Part shown: positions 8,007 to 15,960 of the stretch, piece by piece | How positions within the stretch are numbered: the first letter of the stretch is position 1 | Layout of the letters: every line of letters begins with the position of its first letter | NCBI GenBank assembly: GCA_028554795.2 | Contig: CM068842.1 | Location: 48,257,574 to 48,321,573 of the forward strand | Source of the DNA: Sinohyriopsis cumingii | Lineage: Eukaryota; Mollusca; Bivalvia; Unionida; Unionidae | Reading direction: 5' to 3' | DNA: 64,000 bases | Notes under the pieces: model-generated | What the model saw: only the letters and a program-made list of their open reading frames with translations | The model's database searches: none | What the model was told of the DNA's origin: nothing | Program-made: the position numbers and the translations under genes

Positions 8007-8475
8007 GGCAACTTGATTTTATAGTGTCTTTGTTTCGGAAGCAATAAATGTAATTTCTAACCAAACATGTTCGTTCTCCAGTAGGGAATTTAAATGTTAC
8101 ATACCGTAATTGAAACGTCAGAGTTTGTCTAGATGTTTCGTCTTTTTCTAAGCAGATTCCATGTAACAAATGTTGGTAATCCTTTAACTCGTCTTCCTCA
8201 ATACGTTGCAGTAAGTGAATCTCGAAGTAACCAAAATTACGAACGTCTGGTCCATCATCATCCCCAAACTGAAAGTGTTCAACAAGGTCTGACCACTGAA
8301 AAAATTTCTGACGGATCAGTCCTCTTATACCATTCAGGTACCAGTGGTTAAAGATCTGGTGACGTAACGGATGCAATTGCTCTTTACGTTTCACTTGTAT
8401 TTTCACCAGCTCTCGGTAAATCCTTTCTCTCAACTCCTCAGGCAAGCCCAAAATGTTCTCTTGTAAAGTATCCAT
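7951..8475 (-). CDS. LP-E-LRERIY family protein, copy 1 (F-box-like N-terminus)
   Basis: I start this at ATG 8,475 rather than 8,553 because the next copy (9,178) begins with the same residues (M-D/N-TLQENI). The 174-aa protein opens with TLQENILGLPEELRERIYRE, then VKRKEQLHPLRH and HWYLNGIRGLI. The LPxELRERIY motif resembles the start of F-box domains, which bind Skp1 in ubiquitin ligases; that resemblance is suggestive only. The C-terminal half has a conserved His/Leu segment (HLLQRIEEDELKDYQHL) and a Cys-containing end (CLVRNYIYC). It is a tandem paralogue of 8,723-9,178, probably a host-interaction gene family expanding within the element. Confidence 0.6.
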   Translation of the reverse strand: MDTLQENILGLPEELRERIYRELVKIQVKRKEQLHPLRHQIFNHWYLNGIRGLIRQKFFQWSDLVEHFQFGDDDGPDVRNFGYFEIHLLQRIEEDELKDYQHLLHGICLEKDETSRQTLTFQLRYVTFKFPTGERTCLVRNYIYCFRNKDTIKSSCHATDYVTYHSTDSVEGTQ

Positions 8476-8710
8476 AAGTATATACACTGTTTTTGGAATC
8501 CTTGGGTGGTGGCCAATAGCCTCGTTTAACTTTGTGCCTAATGTAATATCCACTCATAATCAGTCTTCTTGTACTTTGGAACATAGCATAATTTAAAAAC
8601 GGACGAATCACTTTGAGTTTGCGTTTCACTTGTATTTTGATCAGTTCTCGCTAAATGCGTTCTCTCAACTCCACAGGCAAAGCACGAACGTTCTCTAACA
8701 AAGTATCCAT
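8438..8710 (-). pseudogene. Broken third copy of the LP-E-LRERIY family
   Basis: An ATG at 8,710 opens the same N-terminal motif as the two flanking copies, but codon 20 is TAG (8,651-8,653) where the others encode Tyr of RERIY. Similarity continues to about VKRK (8,629) and then stops: the frame stays open to 8,438 but reads sequence unlike the family (LKVIRPFLNYAMF...) and runs into the start of copy 1. It is a 5' fragment left by unequal duplication or deletion, carrying a nonsense change. Confidence 0.65.
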
Positions 8711-8722
8711 GAATAGGTCATA

Positions 8723-9178
8723 CTAAATCCTCTTTGGTCTGACACAAGAAATGTACCGTTTGCACAAACATGGTTTTACTTCAGTGTCGAATTTAAATCG
8801 TTTAGTCACTAATTTGCACATTACAATTCGTTCAGAAGTTTCCTCTTTCACTAAGTTGACATTGTGTTCAAGATGTTGGTAATTCGTTAACTCTTCCTCT
8901 GGAATTCGATGCAGTAAGTTTACAATGATGTAGGTAGAATCGTCCATAACAAACCAATCCTTTTTAAAACTAGAGGATCGTTCATCAATGTCTGTCCGAT
9001 GGAACACTTTCAATTGAATCAGTCCTTGTATAGCCTTCAGGTACCAGTGGTTCAAACACCGGTGACGTAACGGATGCAATTGTTCTTTACGTTTCACTTG
9101 TATTTTGACCAGCTCTCGGTAAATGCGTTCTCTCAACTCCACAGGCAAAGTACGAATGTTCTCTTGTAAAGTATTCAT
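8723..9178 (-). CDS. LP-E-LRERIY family protein, copy 2 (F-box-like N-terminus)
   Basis: The 151-aa ORF parallels copy 1 over its full length. It has TLQENIRTLPVELRERIYRE, then VKRKEQLHPLRH, HWYLKAIQGLI, a middle LLHRIPEEELTNYQHL and a C-terminal Cys pattern (CLCKRYISC). The N-terminal 45 residues are nearly identical between the copies while the remainder has diverged strongly. That suggests either recent gene conversion of the 5' part or strong constraint on the motif with diversifying C-termini. It lies just downstream of the BIR gene in the same direction. Function is unknown; F-box-like adaptor activity is a hypothesis. Confidence 0.62.
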   Translation of the reverse strand: MNTLQENIRTLPVELRERIYRELVKIQVKRKEQLHPLRHRCLNHWYLKAIQGLIQLKVFHRTDIDERSSSFKKDWFVMDDSTYIIVNLLHRIPEEELTNYQHLEHNVNLVKEETSERIVMCKLVTKRFKFDTEVKPCLCKRYISCVRPKRI

Positions 9179-9204
9179 GAACAGATTATTATGGTAAAGT
9201 TACT

Positions 9205-9813
9205 TCAATGTCTCGGTCCCACTAAGGGTAAGTAATGACAATTCGGTGACCATCGAGCATGTTCTACGTAGGCCGAATCTTGCGGTTCCCAGTGGTGAAG
9301 TGACACACCGCAACTGAAGCACCTGACTTTATCTCCTTCGCCCAAGTAGAAAAATCCGGCTCTGGCTAATTCTTCGGGGGTCGGTCCTCCCAGATACTTA
9401 GGCCATTTTCCTTTGAAGGATTGAAGACGATTTTCAAAGTCGCAGTATTCCGACAAACGCACAGGGAACGAATATTCGTCTTTCACAGGTTCGTTTCGAT
9501 GAGGGTTGAGTGACATGGGTAGGAGTTTGCTCAGGGCTGGATGACATCCGTAAGGGGGTAGACGTGAAGGTGAACATTCCCCTTTAAAACGAAACCCAGT
9601 AAAATGTCCAAGAGGACGAGCGGTATCCCTTTCGCATCCCTCAGGTTTGACACGCACAGCATCACTTTCCATGATAGGGGTAGTGACACTAAAGTTCCCA
9701 TGATGCTTTAGGCCATCGCTCAGGTCACAAGGTACAGCATCGTATCCATCACAAGGCTCACAATCGCATTCCACTTCCGAAGCCCCACACTTGAATTGTG
9801 CCTTTCTAAACAA
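9205..9813 (-). CDS. BIR-domain (IAP-like) protein
   Basis: The 202-aa protein carries one C-terminal baculoviral IAP repeat, about residues 128-195. It opens with RLQSFKGKWPKYL and reads GFFYLGEGDKVRCFSCGVSL through the first zinc ligands. The ligands are C165-x2-C168-x16-H185-x6-C192, the exact BIR spacing, with the usual Trp (HHW) after the first pair. There is no RING finger. The N-terminal 100 residues are Cys-rich (VECDCEPCDGYDAVPCD) and unrecognised. BIR proteins of animals and their viruses bind caspases or IAP antagonists and block apoptosis; that role here is inferred. A TATATAAAA box at 9,901-9,909 sits inside the end of PolB, giving the gene its own promoter. Confidence 0.9.
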   Translation of the reverse strand: MFRKAQFKCGASEVECDCEPCDGYDAVPCDLSDGLKHHGNFSVTTPIMESDAVRVKPEGCERDTARPLGHFTGFRFKGECSPSRLPPYGCHPALSKLLPMSLNPHRNEPVKDEYSFPVRLSEYCDFENRLQSFKGKWPKYLGGPTPEELARAGFFYLGEGDKVRCFSCGVSLHHWEPQDSAYVEHARWSPNCHYLPLVGPRH

Positions 9814-9888
9814 CTTGTTTTGTGTTTCTCTGAAAGTATTTATCTTGTTCGCTCGGTCTTGGTAGTCACAATGAACTATCGATCTTGC

Positions 9889-12800
9889 CTAGGGTTCCTT
9901 TTTTATATACAGACCAATACCGACGTGACCGTACGGCAACGTAAAGTGATTGGGAAGTCTCACTCGCTTCTGGTACACGATTTGATAGACTTTTTCCAAG
10001 GGCCGACTGACGATGTGGTGAGTGGGTAAACGTACAATTTTGTTCGGTTGATAGGTGGTCACTTTAAAGTTTGCATCCTCTCCCGATTGCAAGGCTTCTT
10101 TCAATACCCCAAAGTTCACCACACGACTGGTACGATGATTCAGAGTCAATCCTTTCACTTTACACGTCGTGTGCAATTCTCCTTGTGGGTCCCGGTATTC
10201 GTAGCCGTAATTTTTGGGACCACCACTGACGAAACTTAGAATCTTGTCGTCGGGGTGTTCGTCTGTCCAGGCTCCTAAACGGTCTCCTTCGATGTCTGGG
10301 TGATGTTGAATCGGGTGATGGATGTAAATGCAACTGTCCGTGTCAAAGTACAGGACGCGTTCCCCTAACAGTTCTAAAGCTTCGTACAATTTTAAGCGAG
10401 CATGAGCTGTCACGTAAGCCGCAATGATGACATTTCTAAAAGGGTCGTCTTGTACAAAGTCCAGATCTTCTTCGTAATTGACCAAGATCAAATCCTCGCG
10501 AACGACGTCCACGTGTTTCATGTATTTGGTTTTGTCGTGAATCATCTGGAAGTAGCGGGAAGGTTCTGTCAAATATTCCGTCTTGGGTAAACACGGTCGT
10601 TGTGCCATTTTACCCCACAAGCAATTTAACATCACTTTGGCAAACGACCGCCTGCCTTCGTTTTTCTCGATGTGGTCTAAAGTGATGCCTTCTTGTTCAT
10701 AGTATTTCTCTTTGAATTGTATTTGGTCTTCGGGAGTGTGACACCAGGAAGGATAGCCGCTGGCTTCTTGCTTCAGTTTCAAAAAGGCATCCACGTAGTC
10801 AGCGAAAATGCCTTTCTGACTGGGGTCACCCTTGTGGTATTGTTGTGTCTTGGGAAAGTGGCAAATTTCGTACACTTCTAACAGTTGGTATCCCATGTCC
10901 AAAGCTTTGAACAATTCTACGCTGACCCAGGTTACCGTCAAGGCCCGTTCTTCCTGGCTGTGATGACAAGGCTGGTCTTGGTTGCACGTTTCGGCACAAG
11001 TACGGCACAAGGGAAACATCAGTTTGCCTTGACAATGGTGAGGTAAGACGGGATGGTATAGGTTCGTGGGAGGCAAAACTTTACACTTGATCAAGCCTTC
11101 GTATTGTCGAATGTTGACCAGGTCGATGTGTTCCGTTAACAATTGTGGGTGCCCTACAGGAAAGCGACACTATTTGCACACGTAGGGATACAGCGAACAC
11201 ACGTCCAAGTATTGGATTTCTTCTCCTTTGTCTTTGTCGGCTTGGTACAGCAAACAGGTGGCATTGGTCCTTCCTCCGTACAAACTATCCCTCGGGTTCA
11301 GCGGGTCCATGAACTGGTAACTTTCCACGATGCGTTTAAACTCGGGATCGGTTTTCATACGGTGATCGTACTCGTGTTCCCACATTTCCACCACTTGGTA
11401 TCCTTGCTGTTCTAACTTTTGGCGCCGCTGACAAGTGTCCTGGTACAAGTCTTCCATGGTTCGTTGCAAAAACTGATTTTTAGTGCCACGGTCAGGGTAA
11501 CAGACGGGACATCCGTGAAATAAGCAACCGTTAAACTCGTACACGATCTTGGGGTTTTCTAAGTCCCAGCCATCGACCAAATACGTTCCGATGGTCTTTT
11601 CGCCTCCTCCGTTGCGGACATGCTAAATCCATTTTGTCTTCCTTGTCGCACAAGTAATGTAACCAACGTAGGGCTTTGACCGAGTATTGACGTTTGACAA
11701 AGTGGGTCGTTTGAGGGCTGATGACAGCCACGGTGTTTTCAGGCATGAATCGTTGTCGATACACTAAGGAACACGCTTTGGCAATGGTGCAAGCTTCTTT
11801 CAAAGGATCGACCCCTCCGTGTTCCATGAACAGTTCTCGAAATTTTCCACAGCAACGCCGTAAAATGTCCACGTCGGAACGACAATACTTTAGCATTTCT
11901 TCCTGAAAGTCGAAAGGGTCCGAAGCGTGAGCCTGGTACCACGCGTAGAAAGCTTCTCGTTGTTCGGTACGCATGTTGTCGGGGTCGTAATAGTGAGCCT
12001 CAGGCAAATGGGGTAGAACGGCGTGTTGATTGGCTTCCGTATTGAAAAAGTGTGGAAAGTACCCTTTAGCCATTTCTGTCATTCCAAACGTTTTAGGCAT
12101 TCGACTCAAAGGCATGGCCAAGTAACTCATCGAATCTTTAAACTGCACTTGTCCCACTTGCATGAAAATGATTTTGGCTCCGTTCAAAGTCACTTTAGGA
12201 CGCTCGGTGCCTTGTTCCGTATAGTATCTCAAAAGAAACTGTCCATCGTATCCGGAGAAATTGTGAGCCATCACCGTGGCATGACGATGACAATCTCCGT
12301 AACGTTCGATGTCCTCTTGGCTCCACGTCTTGTCGATGGGGTCTAAGACCCATCGAGCGAAATCGGCTAGCGTGTTCGGTCCCCGAAAGATTTTTTCACG
12401 TCCTCCGGGAATCTTGCTGCAGTGAGGGCAATGACTGAAGATAGGTTCTTGAATGCACTTCTCGCACGCTCGATGAGCCACGCAGAAATTAGGGATGTGA
12501 ATGCCAGTCTCTTGCATGCATTCAAAATCGAAAAAGATGAAATTCCCTTTCTTCTTTTGACCGTCCTCTTTCTCTGGTGGGGGTTGGTATTTTTGCACGT
12601 AGCATTGGTGTTCCAAGTCCACGATGTGGTGACAAATGTGACATTTTTTCTTTCCTCGACATACGTGTGCCTTGGCATTATTGGTAAGTATGCCTTATCC
12701 ACAGGTAGGGCACAATTTCAGAAGTTGACAAGCACATTTCTTCTGTGAACCTTGTGTTTTCAAATGTTGTTGGTAACAGGTAGGGCTGACAAACGTGCGT

Positions 12801-13945
12801 AGACAAGTTGAACAAGGCACTGGTTCTTCGCTCAGACAGGGTGGAGAGGCCAAACATCCTGAGCATTTCAATCCACAATGCTTGTGTTGCTCTCGATTAT
12901 TATAACCATAATCACATTTCTCACAATAATAAATATATCCCAGGAATCCAGTGATACTGGTAATGGTATCGAAATGGTCATCGTGATAATAGACATGAAT
13001 GTATTTTCCGTCCTTAAATTCTTGGCCTCGAAACAACAGAGGCCCGCGCATTTCTTGAGGGTGCACTTTCAAGGTGTAGCGTGGAGCTAGGGCATCTTGC
13101 AATTTTTGCATCTCAGGAATGCCACAGGGTGTGTCTTTGGACAGGCCAGCTTGTTGCAACAGGAGTTCTGCTTCATTTCGTTGTTTGGTTCGGTTCGATT
13201 TTCGAATGTTCTCCCAGGTTCTTTTCCATTCTACCGTGTCGTTCTTGTTGGCATAGGTTCGTCCCACCACGATGGCACGGGCTAAGCACATCTGGTCTTG
13301 AGGGTTGTTAATTCGGACGAGACTCTTTTTGGTGTTGCGAAGGTCGTCCACCAATAAAACCTTTTTGCGTCCAGTCCCTTGAGGAAGAGAAACGTGAGCC
13401 ATTTTCAGTGTGGCTTTTCCATCGGTGATGTCAAACTGGTCATTAGATTGTTGTACGTGTTGAATCTTGTCCATGATTTTGGAAGGGGTTAGTTCTGCGG
13501 GTCTGCTAAACTCGATCCAAACAGGGGATTTCAAACCGTCGTGATCTATGGATAGTGTCAAGCGATCGTGTTCTTTGGGTTGACATTGTCGCTTGAGTGC
13601 AGTGAGCAAAGAATCCCACATCTCGGTGATAAACCCTTCTGCTTTCTCTAAGGGTACGTCGGCCTTGAAATCTTTAAACTTTACCGTGTAGGTGTAAGCC
13701 GTGGTTCTAAATTTTCTAGAGGAGCGCTTTTCTGTCTCTCGAATGGAATAGTATTTTTCAGGGTTGACTAAGGGTGACGAACTTGGTTTAGAGGTTTCAA
13801 ATTCTGGTTCACTCATGTCCTCTTCAAAATCACTGGCATGCATTTGTGCCAAGATGTCAGCTCTGGTACGAGGCGATAGATCACGTTTCTGCCTCTTACT
13901 TTCGTCTTCTTCTTCTTTCTTCTCGAATGAATGGGATCGTTTCAT
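9889..13945 (-). pseudogene. polB: Protein-primed family B DNA polymerase, broken in three places
   Basis: The gene would encode about 1,350 aa replicating the element with a protein primer. Open pieces run 13,945-12,695 (N-terminal domain ending in Cys/His zinc-binding pairs), 12,622-11,531 (3'-5' exonuclease: FFDFE, HNFSGYDGQFLL, YCRSDVDIL), 11,580-11,170 (start of palm; motif A in LDVCSLYP) and 11,142-9,889 (KVMLNCLWGK as motif B, YFDTDS as motif C). The breaks are a frame change near 12,680-12,700 after the zinc-finger region, a second frame change near 11,615-11,630, and an in-frame TAG at 11,170-11,172 six codons after SLYP. Catalytic motifs are otherwise preserved, so inactivation is recent, or one or more breaks are assembly errors. 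Confidence 0.92.
9899..9909 (-). promoter_or_regulatory. TATA box of the BIR gene, inside the PolB 3' end
   Basis: The minus strand reads TATATAAAAAA, about 87-96 bp before the BIR ATG (9,813), within the last codons of the polymerase. Transcription would start near 9,875. Confidence 0.5.
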
Positions 13946-14004
13946 CTTGAGTGTAAAAAGTCAAATGACTCAAGTTTAAACACCATAGACCTAGCAGACC
14001 AGCG

Positions 14005-14014
14005 TATATAAAAG
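14005..14014 (+). promoter_or_regulatory. TATA box of the zinc-knuckle gene
   Basis: TATATAAAAG lies 54-63 bp upstream of the ATG at 14,068, in the 120-bp gap between the divergently transcribed polymerase and zinc-knuckle genes. Spacing fits an RNA polymerase II start near 14,038. Confidence 0.65.
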
Positions 14015-14067
14015 GGTGTGTGTCTTGTCCTTTCACTATTCATTTCACTCTCAAGCCGAGCACAACG

Positions 14068-14538
14068 ATGGAAGAGACTAACCAAATCGAACGTTTCGTC
14101 AGAGCTTTGCGAGGAGTCATTAGAAAATTCTCTTCAGACCAGCCTACGGACTACTCTCCTTCTTTTCGAGATAAAAGTCAAGATACTTGCTATATCTGTC
14201 AGAAGAAGGGACATTGGTCTTCAGAGTGTCCAGACCGTCAAAAAAGAACAAAAACAGGGGCTAAAAAAGACAAAAGTCAAGATACCTGTTATTATTGCAA
14301 AGAAAAAGGACACTGGTCTCCAGATTGCCCAAAAAAGAAACAAGAGGAGTCAGAAGAAAAAGGGAATTCTTCAGAAGAAGAGAGGGATTCTTCGGAAGAA
14401 GAGAACGATTTTTCAGAGGAAGAAAGCAGACAGGTGAAGAAAAAGAAACAGGAGAAGAAAAGAAGAAGGGAAGAAAGCGAGGAGGAAGAAGAGGAAAAGA
14501 GTGTGACGGTGAAAAAATTCAAAAAACAGAGAGACTAA
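14068..14538 (+). CDS. Two-zinc-knuckle (CCHC) protein with Ser/Glu and Lys-rich tail
   Basis: The 156-aa protein starts at ATG 14,068. An in-frame ATG at 14,020 lies only about 6 bp after the TATA box and would be upstream of the transcript start. Two CCHC knuckles of the C-x2-C-x4-H-x4-C type are seen: CYICQKKGHWSSEC (residues 41-54) and CYYCKEKGHWSPDC (74-87). Each is preceded by DKSQDT, so the second arose by internal duplication of about 33 residues. After residue 90 the sequence is Ser/Glu-rich (candidate CK2-type sites) and then Lys/Arg-rich. It is the only rightward gene of the main module. Such knuckles bind single-stranded nucleic acid; a replication, packaging or RNA-binding role is inferred. 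Confidence 0.75.
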   Translation: MEETNQIERFVRALRGVIRKFSSDQPTDYSPSFRDKSQDTCYICQKKGHWSSECPDRQKRTKTGAKKDKSQDTCYYCKEKGHWSPDCPKKKQEESEEKGNSSEEERDSSEEENDFSEEESRQVKKKKQEKKRRREESEEEEEEKSVTVKKFKKQRD

Positions 14539-14570
14539 ACAAGGAGAAAGAAGAAGTCAATGAACTTTTT

Positions 14571-14576
14571 ATTAAA
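14571..14576 (+). terminator. ATTAAA polyadenylation signal
   Basis: ATTAAA lies 32 bp after the stop codon of the zinc-knuckle gene and is followed by a TG-rich stretch, as expected for a conventional polyadenylation site. This contrasts with the stem-loop ends of the next two genes. Confidence 0.45.
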
Positions 14577-14762
14577 GTGTTGTGTTGTGAATTGTGAATT
14601 GGATTGTAAAAAAATGGATAAAAGAATACATTAATGATATAAGGTAAGTGTCTTTGAGTTTTGATTTTAAAATAAGAACGTACACTCACGTACTCATAGA
14701 CAGAAACGTACTATATGGGTAAAATGGGTGGGGTTTTTATTTTTTATTTTTTTTTAGTTATT

Positions 14763-14822
14763 GGCAAATTGAAATTGTATTTCTTTTCGAGAAATGTGGG
14801 TGGCCCTGAAAAGGGCCTTTTT
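14763..14822 (-). repeat. Inverted repeat arm 1 (histone-type 3' end)
   Basis: About 60 bp that match, as reverse complement and with a few mismatches, the segment at 15,897-15,956. The shared block includes a 16-base stem-loop, a purine-rich CTCGAAAAGA element and flanking CAATTGAAA-like sequence. The arms face outward from the divergent gene pair between them, so each arm is the 3' end of one gene. Confidence 0.8.
14802..14817 (-). promoter_or_regulatory. Histone-type mRNA 3' stem-loop of the 192-aa gene
   Basis: The minus-strand transcript reads AAAGGCCCTTTTCAGGGCC followed by ACCCA. That is a 6-bp GGCCCT/AGGGCC stem, a TTTC loop and the A-rich 5' and ACCCA 3' flanks that define the metazoan replication-dependent histone mRNA end bound by SLBP. 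It starts 27 bases after the stop codon (14,845). About 10 bases downstream comes TCTCGAAAAGAAAT, placed and composed like the purine-rich histone downstream element paired by U7 snRNA. No AATAAA lies between stop and stem-loop. Confidence 0.82.
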
Positions 14823-14844
14823 TCTTTATGGTGAAGGGGTGAGT

Positions 14845-15423
14845 TTAAGCAATCAACTTTAACTGCCTTAAGCCTTTGCCACGGCCAAGGCCTACTTCTG
14901 GACTGCGTAATGTTGATGATGATGATTGGGTTGAAATCACTAAGGGTGGTACGGTAGGCTTAGTCACAGGGTTGACGTGTTTAGCTCGGGAAGGTCGTAT
15001 TCTCTTCGGTCGTAATAAAGAAGTCTGATACATTTGTTTCAGACTTCTTAACTCCGCTACAATGTCCAACAGTACCGTGACCGTTTGATTTTCACCCTCT
15101 TGTTTCTTTGCTGCTACTTCTTCTTGCTGTTGTTGCTGTTGTTTTTTTCTTACCTCTTCTTCTTGCTGCTGTTGCTGTAGGAGAAAAGCTTGTTCCGCTT
15201 CCTTTCGTCGTTGTATAAATTTCTCCAATTCTTCTTTCTGTCTCTGTCTAAAATTCTTCACTTGCGGTAATGAAGAAGGTAACGCAGGTTCCGGAACAAA
15301 TTCTTGCGAGGAGAGAAAATCCACAAAATCCCAATTCACCTCTTCTGAAAGTAAGTCCGGGTTCCCTTGGACAGTCTCCCCTGTTGGTGCACCCCAATGG
15401 ATCGTTTTCTGAGTTTCCGTCAT
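14845..15423 (-). CDS. Gln/Glu-rich coiled-coil protein with histone-type 3' end
   Basis: The 192-aa ORF has an acidic N-terminus (NWDFVDFLSSQEFVPEP), a long Gln/Glu/Lys-rich segment (about residues 58-110, with runs of Gln) predicted as coiled coil, a heptad-like LLDIVAELRSLKQMYQ, and a basic C-terminus (KRIRPSRAKHV, then GLGRGKGLRQLK). It is not a histone. A TATA-like CTATATAG at 15,471-15,478 lies 48 bp upstream in a promoter shared with the divergent 77-aa gene. Its message would end in a histone-type stem-loop 27 bases past the stop, predicting S-phase-linked, non-polyadenylated mRNA. Function is unknown. Confidence 0.65.
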   Translation of the reverse strand: MTETQKTIHWGAPTGETVQGNPDLLSEEVNWDFVDFLSSQEFVPEPALPSSLPQVKNFRQRQKEELEKFIQRRKEAEQAFLLQQQQQEEEVRKKQQQQQQEEVAAKKQEGENQTVTVLLDIVAELRSLKQMYQTSLLRPKRIRPSRAKHVNPVTKPTVPPLVISTQSSSSTLRSPEVGLGRGKGLRQLKLIA

Positions 15424-15470
15424 GTTGAATCACTGTCGCATAGATTGACTGCACACAAGCGCTAACGAAT

Positions 15471-15598
15471 CTATATAGACCACGTGACGTCACAGACTGC
15501 TCTCTTCGGATTGGATGCGAGCTGACTGAATTTTGTAACGCGTGTTCGGATTGGTGAATGAACTCAATCCGTTTCAATCCTTCCTCTGCCTATAAATA
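15471..15598. promoter_or_regulatory. Bidirectional promoter with CRE, E-box and CCAAT boxes
   Basis: The 219-bp gap between the two divergent start codons holds CTATATAG (15,471-15,478) for the leftward gene and TATAAATA (15,591-15,598) for the rightward gene. Between them are CACGTG (15,481-15,486) overlapping the palindromic CRE TGACGTCA (15,485-15,492), and two exact copies of TTCGGATTGG (15,505-15,514 and 15,545-15,554), each containing an inverted CCAAT box. This resembles the promoters of divergent histone gene pairs. Confidence 0.6.
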
Positions 15599-15642
15599 AG
15601 CGCAGTTCACTGCATTGATTCACCTGTTCTCGTCGCTTCAAG

Positions 15643-15876
15643 ATGTGGACCACACTTGAGTCATCCACCCTTGTGTCTTCCATGATGTTTAGGACGGACA
15701 TGCTCATGTATGTCCGGTCCAAGTGGACTATTGTTGATAGGACAGATACTAGTCTATGGATGAGAAGAGTTTACATAGAAAGACAAGGATGTCTCAAGAG
15801 GGTACATGTGTATGGACCTGCAGTTAGAAGGAGTTTAAGAAGAAGAAGAAGATGTGACAGATGCCATCTATGTTAA
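15643..15876 (+). CDS. Arginine-rich 77-aa protein with histone-type 3' end
   Basis: The ATG lies 45 bp after a TATAAATA box. The first 50 residues contain repeated Met/Ser/Thr and strand-like segments (RSKWTIVDRTD, LWMRRVYIERQ). The C-terminus is very basic and Cys-ended (GPAVRRSLRRRRRCDRCHLC), resembling a protamine- or pX-like DNA-binding tail with a possible Cys/His zinc or disulphide site. It is not a histone. Its transcript would reach a histone-type stem-loop 24 bases after the stop. A small nucleic-acid-condensing protein made during S phase is an attractive but unproven reading. Confidence 0.6.
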   Translation: MWTTLESSTLVSSMMFRTDMLMYVRSKWTIVDRTDTSLWMRRVYIERQGCLKRVHVYGPAVRRSLRRRRRCDRCHLC

Positions 15877-15896
15877 TATTAATATTAACATAAAAC

Positions 15897-15956
15897 CAAA
15901 GGCCCTTTTCAGGGCCAGCCATATTTCTCGAAAAGAGATAGCCTTTCAATTGCCTA
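15897..15956 (+). repeat. Inverted repeat arm 2 (histone-type 3' end)
   Basis: This is the partner of 14,763-14,822. Similarity covers the stem-loop, the purine-rich element and the CAATTG-containing flank, and ends before the AT-rich block at 15,961. It implies that the two gene ends descend from one sequence by inverted duplication. Confidence 0.8.
15901..15916 (+). promoter_or_regulatory. Histone-type mRNA 3' stem-loop of the 77-aa gene
   Basis: CCAAA then GGCCCTTTTCAGGGCC then AGCCA: the same six-base-pair stem, TTTC loop and flanks as the metazoan histone 3' end, with one change in the 3' flank (AGCCA for ACCCA). It is followed 11 bases later by CTCGAAAAGAGATAG, a purine-rich candidate histone downstream element. 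It begins 24 bases after the TAA at 15,874-15,876. Confidence 0.85.
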
Positions 15957-15960
15957 CCCC

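Noticed and set aside
14845-15876. Histone H2A/H2B or H4 genes, because of stem-loops, divergent layout and a GRGKGL motif
   Set aside because: Neither product has a histone fold sequence in any frame. GRGKGL in the 192-aa protein is a short chance match near its C-terminus, not the H4 N-terminus.
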